Below are positions 52,412 to 63,856 of a stretch of DNA of 64,000 nucleotides, in pieces. Position 1 is the first letter of the stretch. The number at the start of each line of letters is the position of its first letter. The DNA comes from Schistocephalus solidus (Eukaryota; Platyhelminthes; Cestoda; Diphyllobothriidea; Diphyllobothriidae), in the NCBI GenBank assembly GCA_017591395.1, contig WEDG01002057.1, positions 149,802 through 213,801 on the forward strand, written 5' to 3'. Both the position numbers and the translations under genes were made by a program. The notes beneath the pieces are model-generated. The model saw only the letters and a list, made by a program, of their open reading frames with translations, made no database searches and was not told the DNA's origin.

Positions 52412-52900
52412 TTGTTAGGGACCCACCCGTACTCACAATCCTTAAGACACCTCATGAAAATATGTCCGTATGTAGTACTTCAATCCATGCTACGGCGTCC
52501 GCGGGAACCGAGGCGCTCCGCAACCCTAGTCCAGTGGTGTGGACGAATAGTATGCGAGCTGGATGACTCAATCGGAATTGATCCAGACTCGCAACTGCAA
52601 GCGTTAGTTGAAAGACTCCCGCGCAGCGATCTGGTAATTGGTGCTGGGGACTGGAATGACCAGGCTGGACGTGGTGACTCCACTAACAGTCAACTTATTG
52701 GCCGTTTTGGGTTTGGTTCTCGATGTGAAAATGGAGAGAGACTGCTGAACTTTACTGATAAGAACCGACTGTTTGTCACGAACATGGGCTTCGAGCACCG
52801 CAACAAACACCTGCTGATCTGGTATTCAAATGACGGCCATACGGCCAGTCCAATTGACTACATCCTAGTCAGTTCACGGTTCGGCAGTTGGGTACATTAA
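52412..52900 (+). pseudogene. Endonuclease region of the RTE-type LINE
   Basis: The frame includes SDLVIGAGDWNDQAGRG, where GDWN is the catalytic GD-N motif, then FGFGSRCENGERLLNFTDKN and TASPIDYILVSSRF, the conserved D-I/Y-ILVS end region. The N-terminal part with the (T/E)ETW-like Glu is not in this frame. The frame stops at 52900, before the expected SDH. Confidence 0.8.
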
Positions 52901-52999
52901 AGCAGATCGATGTGTGGCGCCGAGACTGGTAACGTCTATGGTTCTGACTATGTTCTCGTCCGTACACGCATGAAAGTGCACCTATCATCCGCACACAAA

Positions 53000-54900
53000 A
53001 TGTCACGTTCTTGACGCCAAGATGTCGCCAAAATTCGGTAACCCGGCACTGCTGAGACCCTGGACAGAAAAATCCGATCTTGTTTTACTACCCGAGCAGA
53101 CAGATAAGGTCATCACTGAAGGCATTAGTCGATGGGGCAGCGGAGAAAATCCTTGGGGTATACTCAATGACGCCGCAGCGGAAGAACCCTTAAGTTCTCT
53201 GCCCAGATGGCTCGGGCCAGGTCCAACAACGATGCTTCCTTCCACCAACTCCGAAAGATGACAGCAAAATCGGCTAGGGAAGATCTGAAAGTATTGGGCT
53301 GCAATAGTGACTTCGATGGAGCGGGCCTCAAACGTAGGTGACACTCGAAAACTCTACACTGAGCGCGTGTTAAATACGTGAATGGCAGCTTTATTGCTGA
53401 AAACCCGGCTAAGGTCGACCACTGGCGGGAGCACTTCAAAAACCTTCTACATTTCGATTCGAAGCTGAGAATCCCCTCACCACGTGCAATGGAGTCTCCT
53501 CCCTCTCCTGCCTATGCAGTGTCATGCGACACCCTTCTGAAGGAGAAGTCACTAATGCCATAAGAAGTTTGCGCAACAACAAGGCACCTGGAGGGATGGT
53601 ATACGCTCGATGACTGGGCTCAGAAAGTCATGTGCCTGTCCAAAAGAAGGAGACAAAACTTTGCTGCTAAAATCTTCGCTGTCCTTCTCAGGCAGTTCCG
53701 GGCTGTGCGCGACTCTGGGACGAAGCCCCACCAAGCCGGATTCCGTGCTAAGCGTGGATCTGCAGGACCAAATATTCACACTGCGGTGTATCCTGGATCC
53801 CTCCATAGTTATCAGCAACCGATGACCCTCTGCTTTGTCGACTTCACCGCCGCGTTCGATTCCGTCTATCATGAATCCTTATGGCGGATAATGACACTAG
53901 ATGGCCTACGCATCCAGATCATCGCCATGGTCAAGGCCTATTAAAAGTTCAACGCACTGCACGAGTTTTTGTCCAAACAATCTTTCACAAGCATTCGATA
54001 TCCGCTTGGCGTTCGCACAAGGTTGTATTTTCATCGCCCATCCCTGTTCAGCTACGCTATCGAGTGGATTCTTGAGAAGGCCCTGTATGAAGAGGACGGT
54101 GTTGAGATTTCACCCGAACGCCGGCTGGCTGATCTTGACTACGCAGATGATATCGCCTTTGCTAGCTTCAAAACTTAGGTGATCTGCGTCTATGAGTGCT
54201 CGCAGGTGAATGAAGTCGCTAAATCGGTCGGCTTGTCCATAATCGCGGGAAGACCAGCGTTTTTCAAAGCTGCATCCCCTGTCCAGGGAAAAAGCACTCT
54301 CAAGGTTGATGGTTATCAACTTAAAGAGGTGGACAGTTTCAAATACCTTTGGGGCAAAGGTTGCTGTCGAATAGACAGAGTAAAGGGTGACATTGTCTCC
54401 CCGAATCGATGCTGCCGGGTTTTCTCAAGCCTTCGAAAGGTGTCGGTGGATCTAACGCGACATTTCTGTGACCACAAAAATTGCATATACCGTGCTTCGT
54501 CCGGTCTGTCCTTCTCTATGGCTGTGAATGCTGGGCGACACGCATAGATGAGCGAAAACTGGAGGCATTTGATCACCACTGCTTGAGGACCATCCTCCGA
54601 GGGAAGTACACGAGACTTCGTCTCAAATGAGACATTCCGCACTCGCTGCGCAAAAATCGTAAGAATATCCCAAGCCATCCAAAAACGACGACTGACTCAG
54701 ACGACTCAGTGTTACTGCTCTTGAACCGGCCCCACTACCGAATTGAGGCGTCGAAAAAGGGGTTCAGCTCAAAACCTGGCTCGACACAGTTCTTCAGGAC
54801 ACGGAAGTTGTTCTTGAACGTTCGGTATTCGGCGTCCGTTGTTGGCGAAGAGAATGGATTGAACTGTCAGGACTGCTGCCGCGGATCTTCACGCGTGTAG
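53000..54900 (+). pseudogene. RT and C-terminal region of the RTE-type LINE
   Basis: Motif A is LCFVDFTAAFDSVYHESLWR (53.83-53.89 kb). Motif C is LADLDYADDIAFAS, with YADD intact at 54140-54151. Between them the GVRQG-type motif survives only in shifted frames (PLGVRTRLYF). After a stop at 54178 the thumb continues as VDGYQLKEVDSFKYL and later RVFSSLRKVSVDLTRH. The C-terminus is broken by further stops. Confidence 0.8.
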
Positions 54901-54979
54901 GAGCATAATCCGTGACATAATCGAGGCCGGTTAGATCAGGCATGATCGCAGCCGTAACAAGTACAAGTAATCAGATGAG

Positions 54980-55165
54980 TTTCAATCACTCGAGGGAGAT
55001 AGTACAAACGGTGTATATAGAAAGTCAGAACGAATGAGAACTCTAGCTTTAGGGCTTTATTCATCTTACAATTGATGTATAGGAGCTGAAAACAAAATCA
55101 GAACAGTACTGTATATAGATTGACCAGAGGAAAAATTTAGCACGGCATTCTCCCCCGGCCAACAA
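54980..55165 (-). repeat. Possible 3' LTR and polypurine tract of gypsy copy 2
   Basis: On the minus strand ggccgggggagaatg (near 55.16 kb) looks like a polypurine tract. The next ~170 bp include AATAAA and TATATA-like elements, as in short flatworm LTRs. The partner 5' LTR is not present, so this rests on position and composition. Confidence 0.45.
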
Positions 55166-55416
55166 AGAAGGGTTCGGTATTGACAAATCTAGTCGAGGGT
55201 TTGTAAGTGACAATCTTTAGATCTCTCTGTTACGGAGGCAATATGGATGAATGCGTTGCTATTGTTTGTTCAATGTCTCCAGAGTAGGCTTATGGACATT
55301 GTCTTCGTTATGGGCACTATCAGGTGTTGTCGCATCCTGTCTGTCAACTGAGCTGGCGTTGTTTTCCTGTTCAGTGATGGGCGGGTGGTCAGGGAAAAAC
55401 AGACTGGAGTTTTCAA

Positions 55417-56426
55417 TTAGGGTGTGGCCGTCCCCTGATGATGATCACTGACACCTTTTTTCCATCTGGAAGCAAGCAGTCTAACGGATATGTTTTCTTC
55501 TCTGCTATCACCGACACGTATTTGAGCATACTGAGGGTTGCACTGAAGGAGGTCGAACTCTTCAACGAGCGGATCATATGCAGACTGCTGGCCGCTCTTC
55601 TTCAATAAGACTCGGCCAGGAGAGGTGAGCCAAATAGGGAGGGTGGTTTCAGTGGTTTCGCATAAGTATCGGTACATAAATGTGACCTGATTGAGTGTAA
55701 GGCATCCAGTGGAACAGATTCCCAGTGCGTGAATGGCAGACTTAATGGTTTCAAAGCAAGTAAAATAGTCTTCCGTAAGGTTCGGTTCAAACGCTCGACC
55801 TACCCATTTCCTTGGGGATTGTACGGTGTTGTCCTACTAATCACCACTCCCTTACCTTTGAGGAATTGTTGAACGTCGTTTGACATAAATGAGGATCCCC
55901 GATCAGTTTGGATGTACGAAGGAGTACCGAATATGGAGAAGAGCTGGTATAAACATCTAATAACAGCTTCGGCAGACTGATCGGAACAGGCAGATGCGAA
56001 TGGAAAGCGTGAATATTCATCAATAATCGTCAGCAGTTAGCGATTGCGGTTTACCGACAGAAAATGACCTCTGAAGTCGAGTGATAACCTTTCGAATGGT
56101 TGAGTAGCTTTGATGAGTTGGCCTTTATCTTTAGAGAAAAAACGGGGTTTGACTTCACAGCAGGTTTGACATCTAGAAACGACATTACGAATCTCTTCCA
56201 TCGAAAAGGGAAGATTCCTGGCCCGAACGAAATGCGAGAGTCGACAGACACTAGGATGACAAAGGGACTCGTGTAGTTCTTTAAAATTAACATTTGTTAG
56301 TAAAGCCCCACAACAACTACGAGAAAGCGTATCCGCCGCACGGTTTTCTTTACCAGGTCGGTAAATGATATCGGATTTGAATGGCGACAATTCCAACCTC
56401 AAACATTCGATCTTTTCATTCTTCAT
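55417..56426 (-). pseudogene. RNase H end and integrase of gypsy copy 2
   Basis: 56426-56037 covers the RNase H end (SDIIYRPGKENRAADTLSRS) and the integrase HHCC module (LCHPSVCRLSHFVRARNLPF, then CQTCCEVKP). It continues to FERLSLDFRGHF with the first catalytic Asp, and a stop follows. 56.0-55.85 kb holds the second Asp (SYIQTDRGSSFMSN). NPQGNG-(stop)-VERLNRTL near 55.80 kb keeps the catalytic Glu but has an in-frame TAG just before it. The C-terminal domain runs to 55.42 kb. Two stops otherwise interrupt a well-preserved domain. Confidence 0.85.
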
Positions 56427-56597
56427 CTTCCCCTTTTTGATTACCGTAGATAAAAAGCAACAGACAGCTGATCTGAAATTAGTTTAAAAATTATTACAGA
56501 GAAGAAAGTGCTTCCATTTTCATATGGATTCCCACTACCGCGTGCGCTTCTTTTCGATTGCAGAATGGTTTCGTTCGAAAGCGAAAAACACGACTGC

Positions 56598-57480
56598 TCA
56601 GCCATTCTGGTTCAGTGTGGTAGCAATTACAACGTCTGAGACATCGGTTTCGACAATTAATGGGGCATCATGCTCAATGGTAGCGATCGGGTCTTTCGAA
56701 AAATTCTCAAATGTTTCTAGTACTCTATTGGTGAGAGGGAAAGTTTTGTTGTGAATAGTGAATTTTATCTGAAAAAGTGATCTATTCATTGTGAATAGTA
56801 TGCAAACAGTCCCACGGCCCGTTGTTGAGACTTAAGCTCACGTGGAGGGGCATTTCACGCAAGGGTTAAATGCGGTCTGGATCCGGTCTAATATTGCCCT
56901 TTGGACACTTCTGTTACCAAGAAGCTGAATTCGCTGACAAGCTATGACACTTTTCGCTTCAATGAAGGTTAGTCCGTATCCCTCGGCTATGTTTAGGAAT
57001 TTTTGAAGGTTTGAATCAGTTCGCGAGGCCGTTTCCATAAATGGTTATATTATCGACGTAGAAAAAATATTCCTCAGGTTTTTGCGCGCAATGGTTGTCA
57101 ATGGTTCTTTGGAAACACGCAACACCGTTGTTCACGACAAAAGAGATTCGACTAAATTGATACAAACGTCCGCAAGCTTCAAAGACATTTTATGGCCTTT
57201 CGTCTTCCTGGACAGGTATCTGGTGATAGGCGCTCTTGAGATCAAGAGTGCTATACATGTCGTATTAAGTGATATGTTCAATCGTTTCATCTATCCTGGG
57301 GGAGGGGGTGGTAGGCATCGAGAAGGGTGCACTTGTTGATGGTCTGGCTATAATCAACAACCATTATTTTTTGTGATTTTTAATTGGCTATCACTAGAAC
57401 TTGGGCTCGCCAAGGGATGAAAGGATTCGATTTATTCGGACAGAAGACGACGAATATCTTCTTGTATAAATCTTTCATCA
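56598..57480 (-). pseudogene. RT and RNase H start of gypsy copy 2
   Basis: The minus strand reads, in mixed frames, LLDAYHPLPRIDETIEHI, YSTLDLKSAYHQIPV (motif A, Asp present), then YFFYVDNITIYGNGL. In the last, the catalytic box usually YVDD is YVDN, losing one Asp. The thumb is at 57038-56838. RNase H starts at 56.69 kb with PLIVETDVSDVVIATTLNQN, where the first catalytic Asp is kept. Confidence 0.8.
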
Positions 57481-57579
57481 ACATTAGTGGGCCTATGGGA
57501 TTTTGTCCCAATAGACTTGCAGTCCTGTGTTAGCTCAGGGAAAAAGTGCGGAGGCTTGACGCAAAGTGGAATCACAGAA

Positions 57580-57823
57580 CATCGCGAAAACGTAAGCTTG
57601 GGTCCACCAAAAGGAATTCTAACGCTGTTTTACAGCCGAAGAAAGTCATGGCCAAGAAGAATATCGATGCATAAGTCCGGCAAGACCGATAGCTTGACCT
57701 CGTAAACAGTACCTTTATATTTGATAAAGACGAGAACATGTCCTTGCGTACCGCTAGTTAGAGTGGTTAATAGGCCTGAAAATTAGTGCCATTTATCTGT
57801 AGTTCCACCACTGCGCTTAAAAG
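57580..57823 (-). pseudogene. Protease remnant of gypsy copy 2
   Basis: On the minus strand, VLVFIKYKGTVYEVKLSVLP is followed by a DILLGHDFL-like segment, the C-terminal motif of gypsy retropepsins. The catalytic Asp region falls in the break before it. Confidence 0.55.
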
Positions 57824-58620
57824 TTAGTCGAGAACATTGGCCGATACCACGACGCAAATAGTAGGATGAGTAAAGGAAATGACTTTTCGATTTCGTGATG
57901 TCATGCAAACCTTTTGGAAATGGCCCTTTTTACCGCACCCTTTACATAACATGTCACGTGCCGGACACTTTGAACGAGGTTTTTGTCGTACCCGCAAAAG
58001 AAGCACTTTTTATAGGATGAACGGAAAGCTATAATGTCAACTGATTCAGCAGGACTGCATGTGGTTTCGCACACCTCAGTAGCGGTAGTGAATAAGGCGG
58101 CCGGAGCGTCCTGATAAGATAAGGACTGCTTTTCCGCAAATTCTGGTGATCTTGCCTGATCAAAAGTAGTTTGAAGGTTTAAATTTTTCTGCTCCAGCAG
58201 TCTTTGCCTAATCTGGTTTGAAGGGTCACTGATGAAGGCGTCTCTAATGGCATCATCACGGTATTTCTCTACCGTAAAGGCTTTGAAATCACAGTCTTAA
58301 GCTAAGGATTTCAGTTTTTGGGCGAACTGCTCAAGGGTTTGCTTACCTTCTTGTCTGCAGGTCGCTAGAAGATGACGAGCAAAGATTTCATTGTCAGGTT
58401 TTGAGTACAGATCTTTCAGAAATCCAACAGCATCTTCATAACTGGAACATTCGCTAATGCACTCCCAAACAGTCGGCGAAACATAGTTAGTCAGAATACT
58501 CAATTTGTTCGATTTCAGACTTTCGATCACTGTCATGAAATTCTCCAACGTGCAAAATCAGTGGTTCCATTAGTTGGAGGTGTCTGGGGCATTGAAATCC
58601 ACATCGAATCTATCTGGCCT
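57824..58620 (-). pseudogene. gag and zinc knuckle of gypsy copy 2
   Basis: The N-terminal piece DRFDVDFNAPDTSN at 58.62-58.57 kb is followed after a break by ENFMTVIESLKSNKLSILTN (58548-58297), a capsid-like helical region ending QTLEQFAQKLKSLA. The frame at 58006-57824 has CKGCGKKGHFQKVC, a perfect CX2CX4HX4C zinc knuckle, preceded by a damaged first knuckle (RSKCPARD). Several frame breaks. Confidence 0.8.
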
Positions 58621-59170
58621 GAGAAATCAATCCAAAGGTCGCGGGTTCTAATCCCAGGTGTGCCACACTTGGGATTGGGTATGACTGGCTGATGACGGCC
58701 AATAAACCAGAAATTGCTATTTCGGTCTCCCTTGTCTTTGTCGGTTCCATTCCATCATATGCTACACGTCGCTATGCGAATGCCTGCGAGGGCTCTAGTC
58801 TGAGCTCCAGGGCACAACGGAACATGCATGTTCCTTAAGCAGAATCGGTGAGCCCACACTATCATCATATTCCCGATCACAACCGACAAAACAACGAGCC
58901 CGTGGCTCAATGGTAGAAGCGTTCGACTCAAATACTAAAGGTCGCGGGTTCGAATCCCAGGTGTGCCACACGCTGGGATTGGGTATGACTGGCTGATGAC
59001 GGCTAATAAGCCAGAAATGGCCATTCCGGTCTCCCTTGTCTTTTGTCGGTTCCATTCCATCATATGCTACAGTCGCTATGCGACTGCCTGCGAGGGCTCT
59101 ATTCTGAGCTCCAGGGCACAATGGAACATGCATGTTCCTTAAAGCGAGATCGAGTGAGCCCCTACACTAT
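58621..59170 (+). repeat. Tandem tRNA-headed SINE block
   Basis: A truncated head (58.62 kb), a full unit and a second body follow in the same orientation with about 306-bp spacing (gtatgactggctgatgacgg at 58679 and 58985). The intact head has A box TGGCTCAATGG (58903-58913) and B box GGTTCGAATCC (58947-58957). The last body runs into TA repeats at 59.18 kb. It is the same family as at 23.8 kb. The block begins exactly where gypsy copy 2 is cut. Confidence 0.92.
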
Positions 59171-59175
59171 CGCTA

Positions 59176-59216
59176 TATATATATATATGCCATATATATA
59201 TATGCTGCTCATATAG

Positions 59217-59256
<40 letters not shown>

Positions 59257-59310
59257 ATATATATACTCTGCTCTATACCATATATATATAATAATATATA
59301 TATATATACT
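59176..59310. repeat. Interrupted (TA)n microsatellite
   Basis: TA runs separated by short GC-containing interruptions (gccat, gctgctc, acctat, ctctgctctat), directly after the SINE block. Confidence 0.95.
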
Positions 59311-59463
59311 TTCTCTAGAACACATAAGAGAACGCTGGGGGACCCACTGAGGAGCCGAACCCCTCGTTGCTGTGTCACACAGCAGCAGAAACATCGGCGA
59401 AACAGGGTGTCTGGGCTTTTTAGCTAGTATCTATGTCGGAAGTACGGTATAACGTCTTTTGTC

Positions 59464-59484
59464 TATATATATATATATATATAT
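59464..59484. repeat. Short (TA)n run
   Basis: About ten TA dinucleotides. Confidence 0.9.
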
Positions 59485-59489
59485 TGATG

Positions 59490-61070
59490 GCTACATAATT
59501 CACTCAACTCTCGGGGAGGGCTGTAAGACTGTCTGGACTGCGTCGAGCGCGAACCGGGCATCGGCTGACCAACCTCGACTGCATTAAACATCTCATTCTA
59601 TTTCGACGTACGGAATGCATTGCATTGGGTGAGTGAACCTGCTAATTCAGTTGCAACAAAATCACAAGTTGGTCTGACCAGTGAATGGGATTTATCAACT
59701 GAGACGTTTTCAGCGTTTTGGGCCCGAGTTGTTGTCAAATTAACAGCACAAACATAGTTTCGTCGCCCTAAAAGTCGCGGCAGGCGAGGATATTCTATGT
59801 GTCTGACGATCTTTGTGAATCCGCCACCCAGACCGGTCATTCTTCCGGTTAGTCCTCCTGTGCGTTTGTGAATTTTTGAGCTGTGCCTCTGGAGGCTCAG
59901 CAATGGTAGGAGATCCTCCGAGTAAAGTATACAGCTTTCGTCTCGAGTGAGATAGTCCACATTCGCAGTTATTTAGTCGAATTATCCTGGTAGCTAAAGG
60001 AACTTTTGGCCCGTCCATCACTAGCCTCACGAGTTTAATTTCGTATCCTGATGCATACTCCAATATCTAAGTCTTGGCGGCCAAAGTAAGTTAGCTCAAA
60101 ATCTAACACCAAATTCTGCCGCCTTTCTTAAAGGAGACAAATCGGAATGCCATAACTACAGTAGGAACAACCTACTTGAAATCATACCGTATATTTTCTG
60201 ACTGTGGTGTTGAACGGTTTGCATTTTTTCAAGGTTATACAGTTAATGAAAAATCATTACCTCGTTTGTTCTGGCTGAGGCAGTGTGGGTATGCTACGAC
60301 TTCCGAGATGAAAACAAAATTTTTCTGTTTTCCTTTATTTCGCTGCGGTGTTCGCCATACTCGACATACCTTCTTTCGAGAGAAGTCATAAAGGCCGCTT
60401 GTGCGTCCCTAGACCCCGTTAATTTAATCGACGCATAAGAGTCTGACCATGACGCCAACATTTTCAGCTTAAGTTGAGGAGATCTGGCACTTCGCCGTCC
60501 ACTCTGGCGTCCGACAAGATTGTTTTGTCTTTCTGGCTCTGGATTTTGGTTCTGTCCGCGGCACTCCTTTCCTGAGAACACCGGTATGGGGCGGGGCCTT
60601 TTCTCCGCCTGTAATAGTGCCCACGACATTGCCTCGCTTAGAGACATTTGTCTCAAAAACGTAATTTTCCTCGACGGTCCTCGGCCCGAGTGCATCTAAA
60701 AGCCCAAGGTGTTGCTTTTATTGTTTCACGCCTCTCTAAACTCTCCGTCTTGACGCCACCGCCTTGCCGTCAGTTTAAAGAAGTGGGCATCTATAGTGAA
60801 CCCCGACTGCAAAATACTGGGGCTGGGCGTCTTTGGTGTTTAGCCTTCGAATACCAAATAGAAAATAATCGCTTAAAGCGTAGTTGACGTTTGCAGGGTA
60901 TGGGTTGCACTGGCTTGTTGTCCTAAGACTAGAGCAGACTTATCTTGGCTTGGCAACAACTGATGAGAGTACTAGTAGAAAGCTTTCACTGCTGGCATTT
61001 TCTGTGGTCTTTTGCTGTTTTATATAGGTTTTGTAGTTTGGCTCATTTTAAAGTCGATTTTATTTTCCCT
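59490..61070. other. No gene assigned; long frames on the minus strand
   Basis: Minus frames of 120 codons (59960-59598), 107 codons (60063-59740) and 133 codons (60695-60294) occur, with no recognised domain. The last, rich in Arg, Ser and Glu (SLERRYVEYGEHRSEIKENR), is the most protein-like and could be an exon or a repeat ORF. Confidence 0.3.
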
Positions 61071-61076
61071 CTACAG

Positions 61077-61541
61077 AAGCTTTGATTGCCCAATGCTTAC
61101 TGCAATCAGAAACACTCTCCCGCTTGATCGGCGCCAACTGTCTGCAATCCGCCGAAGTTCGCTCTTTTTTTCTTTTCTCTGTTCTGGCGTTGCCTACCGG
61201 GCCTACTGCAGCAGCTGTTCTCGCAGTGGCGACGGCGGCCATGATGCACTCCTACCGTTTACCCAGTCAACGACGGCAACTCTATTCCTTCAGCATCAGC
61301 GCCATTTTCCTGCGTTCGGTCCGCTAACAGTCTTTTTTGCCGATAATGGATCCGCTGATCGTAGCAAGTCTGCGCAGGATGATTCAAAACGTTTGGACAA
61401 ACTTTTCGCTCTCCACCATTGGGTTGAAACCCAACTACCCTACCTCTTCAACAGGAGGCTTTTCGACTCGACGGGCGAAATATTTGATCCGGACACGGTT
61501 CTCGAAGTGGAACGCCCCAATGGCTCTATCATCCGCTTTAG
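61077..61541 (+). CDS. Candidate internal exon of an unrecognised gene
   Basis: A strong acceptor (attttccctctacag) is followed by a frame open for 155 codons to a GTAATT donor, phase 2 at both ends. The segment is GC-richer than its surroundings. The C-terminal part, LDKLFALHHWVETQLPYLFN then RRLFDSTGEIFDPDTVLEVE, looks like a folded globular protein. I do not recognise the family. An alternative frame from the same acceptor (ALIAQCLLQSETLSRL...) is open for about 82 codons and has a hydrophobic stretch, so frame choice is not certain. Confidence 0.4.
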
Positions 61542-62733
61542 GTAATTAAGCCTGTTTACTATGTTCTAGTACGCTTTGTTAGATACATGTAACTTAGTTA
61601 TTGTGTTTGGTCGATGATATGCAGACGGCTATTGTCAGAGTTTGAACACTTTCGCAAATGAAGCCAATTCTGGAGAGTATGTGTGCCTGCTCCACCTTCC
61701 TGTTTTCACTTGCCATACCTTTATGTAAAAGCAGTCCTCGTAAGCCTTAGTTAAAATTTACTTTCATGGTTATTTAAAACTTGTAGGTCGATCGCTTATT
61801 AATCTTTCATAGCCAATGCTTTAAGTTCGCTTAAATGAGTTGGAAGTGCGTTCACTGGTCGGGTTACGGGTTACGATCGCCTCGTTTTGCTTAGGGGCTC
61901 GATCTAGAGCCTCGCAGCGACAAGTAGTATAGACAGCCGAAATTACTGATAAAGACAAGGATGACTGGGGTGACCACTTCTTGCTCATAAGTCGCAAAGA
62001 AATGCTCTCCCGCAAGACAACAAACTCGTAGTTCAATGGTTAAAGGTGTTTAAATTACTAATGCTCATTAAGCAAAAATTGGGTTAAAACCTCAAGTTTA
62101 CCCAAACCCGGAATTGGGTAAAACTGGCCGATGTGAAGTGACTATCTCAGTTTCCCTTGTTATCATCGGCAATCTCGTTCGCCCAAACGTATGCACATAT
62201 CAGGTGATTCCTTGAAGTTACCACGCTGCACCTGGGGCTAATAACTTGGCATGAATTTTTAACCTGGCTCATCATTAAGAGCTGTGGATGCATATATCGA
62301 CACACTACGGCGTCCCTTAATTAGCTCGTCTTAACTGTGAACCGAGTTAAAAGGCGTCAAATCACTTCCTATATCAATAGGACATAGCACGCATTGGTTG
62401 CCCGCCGTCGAACTGCTTTTATGATTTTTCTCTCACCGGTAAAATGGATCAAGCAAACAAAAAGTTGGCGTGCTTGCCTCTCGTAGTTATTTTATTGTCG
62501 AAGGCATGCCTCTCCTGACACTGAAATAGGCGACTTGTTAAGTCCGTGACACGGAGTGAGTTTAGTTCCAAATTCCGACCTATATCTCTTAAGTGCACCC
62601 AGTCAGTAGGTGTGTTCAGTTAACAGACGCAGCTGGTTTGTTCTTTTGAGTATCTCTATACTGAGCTAATTTGCTTTATTCGGTAATTACCTTAAGGGGT
62701 CGTACGGGCTAACACCTTCCTGGCCGCCGTAAG
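61542..62733 (+). other. Probable intron with degenerate SINE
   Basis: 62.02-62.19 kb has cgtagttcaatggttaaagg (A-box region), gggttaaaacctc (decayed B box) and aaactggccgatgtgaagtg, a diverged SINE. Nothing else recognised. Confidence 0.45.
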
Positions 62734-62912
62734 ATCCTATTTTTGCGGCGACTTCATCCCAACGACGCATCGACCTTCTCGGCCTCCACACCGACCCTCA
62801 AGGGTGGGGAAATCGAGCACATTTTCGAGTTATCCTTTTTACCCTCTCCTACATCCTCAGATCGTCTCCTGCCCCATGACCAACTTGCCTTCCGTCTTGA
62901 ACAGAAAGCTAA
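62734..62912 (+). CDS. Candidate exon, same unrecognised gene
   Basis: Frame open from an AG at 62733 to a GTAAGT donor at 62913. It encodes ILFLRRLHPNDASTFSASTP, then LKGGEIEHIFELSFLPSPTS and LPHDQLAFRLEQKA, a composition typical of real protein. Its start phase (0) does not match the end of the 61.1-61.5 kb exon (phase 2), so another exon between them, or a different acceptor, would be needed. Family unknown. Confidence 0.35.
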
Positions 62913-63850
62913 GTAAGTTCTTCTCTCTCATCCAATATTGACAGCTTTTGAATTTCGTACACCGTCGGTGTTTTTTGACACATTAAAATTGTCATTTTCC
63001 CATTTGATAGTTCTTTCTAACCCTTTATTCGTGAGGGATCCCGGTGGAATCTGAGCACTAACGCGCAAAACGCATATTTTCTTATGCATTTCTAATGTGC
63101 GGTGGGCCTGTGCTCTAAAGCTCATAAATTTATGTAGGTAGGCACAGACAGTGAATCGTTTACCCATTGACAATCTGCGATTGAAGCCCAACTGAAATGA
63201 AACTCCCAAATGAAACAGTAAATTATTTTAACCAGGAATGTTCTAGCACACAACTTCGCACAAATCTCCGACTGTTTTGATTCTACCCTACGCAACCGCA
63301 TTTAACACATGGGCATCTTTGCCTTGGCTATAATTAGATACCGACAGTACTTTCGTTAGCCGCGTGGTATATTTTATTATTTTTTGACTGAGGTATAATT
63401 TTCTCAGCTACAAGTCCACGACCTTAAAGGGGACACCGCTGTCGCTATTTTACTTTCCTCCGTTTAAAGGCTAAAAATACGCTTTCCCTTTCAGATCTTC
63501 CCAATAATGCACGTGCACCAGCAACTAAAGGATTTCTGCTAGGCAGGAAATCTGACCGGGCTCTGCTGCCCTCTCAGCTTAACCCAAAGTTTTTGACACA
63601 CAGAAGAAACGTTCCCCAGTCCTAATGGTTAAATCGCAGAGTCGATCGTTTGCAACAAAAGCATTATTCTCCTACCTGTTGCAATTACTGCTTGCACCAA
63701 CAATCCGAGGCAGACAAGCGATAACAGAGGGTAGACAGAAACAAACAGGGAAACGAGAGTGCAGTATTTAGTAATTAGTGCCAATACGCAACCCCGTGCC
63801 TAGCTACTGGCTACCCGGCGCGTCCACAGGTGGCGGATAGTGGAACGGCT
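62913..63850. other. Probable intron and 3' region of the candidate gene
   Basis: A good acceptor (cgctttccctttcag) ends at about 63.49 kb. In phase with the previous candidate exon it would reach a stop within four codons; in another phase it is open for about 43 codons. No further support. Confidence 0.3.
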
Positions 63851-63856
63851 ACTTCA

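Larger units (their letters stand above)
52100..55000 (+). mobile_element. RTE-type LINE (plus), frameshifted
   Basis: A 5' region (52.12-52.32 kb, shared with the right edge of the window) is followed by endonuclease (52412-52900), a linker (53.0-53.6 kb), RT (53.6-54.55 kb) and a C-terminal part to about 54.9 kb, all on the plus strand. The family is the one often annotated in flatworms as endonuclease-reverse transcriptase, and the RTE group is my best placement. Several stops and frameshifts make it inactive. Confidence 0.8.
55150..58620 (-). mobile_element. Decayed Ty3/gypsy retrotransposon (gypsy copy 2)
   Basis: Down the minus strand: gag (58.6-57.8 kb), protease (57.8-57.6 kb), RT (57.5-56.8 kb), RNase H (56.8-56.35 kb), integrase (56.4-55.4 kb). 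The 5' end, with LTR and start of gag, is missing where a SINE block begins at 58.62 kb. It is a different lineage from gypsy copy 1, judging by its integrase and zinc knuckle. Multiple stops and frameshifts. Confidence 0.85.

Noticed and set aside
53552..53872. 106-codon minus frame
   Set aside because: Antisense to the RTE-type LINE RT region, which is recognisable on the plus strand.
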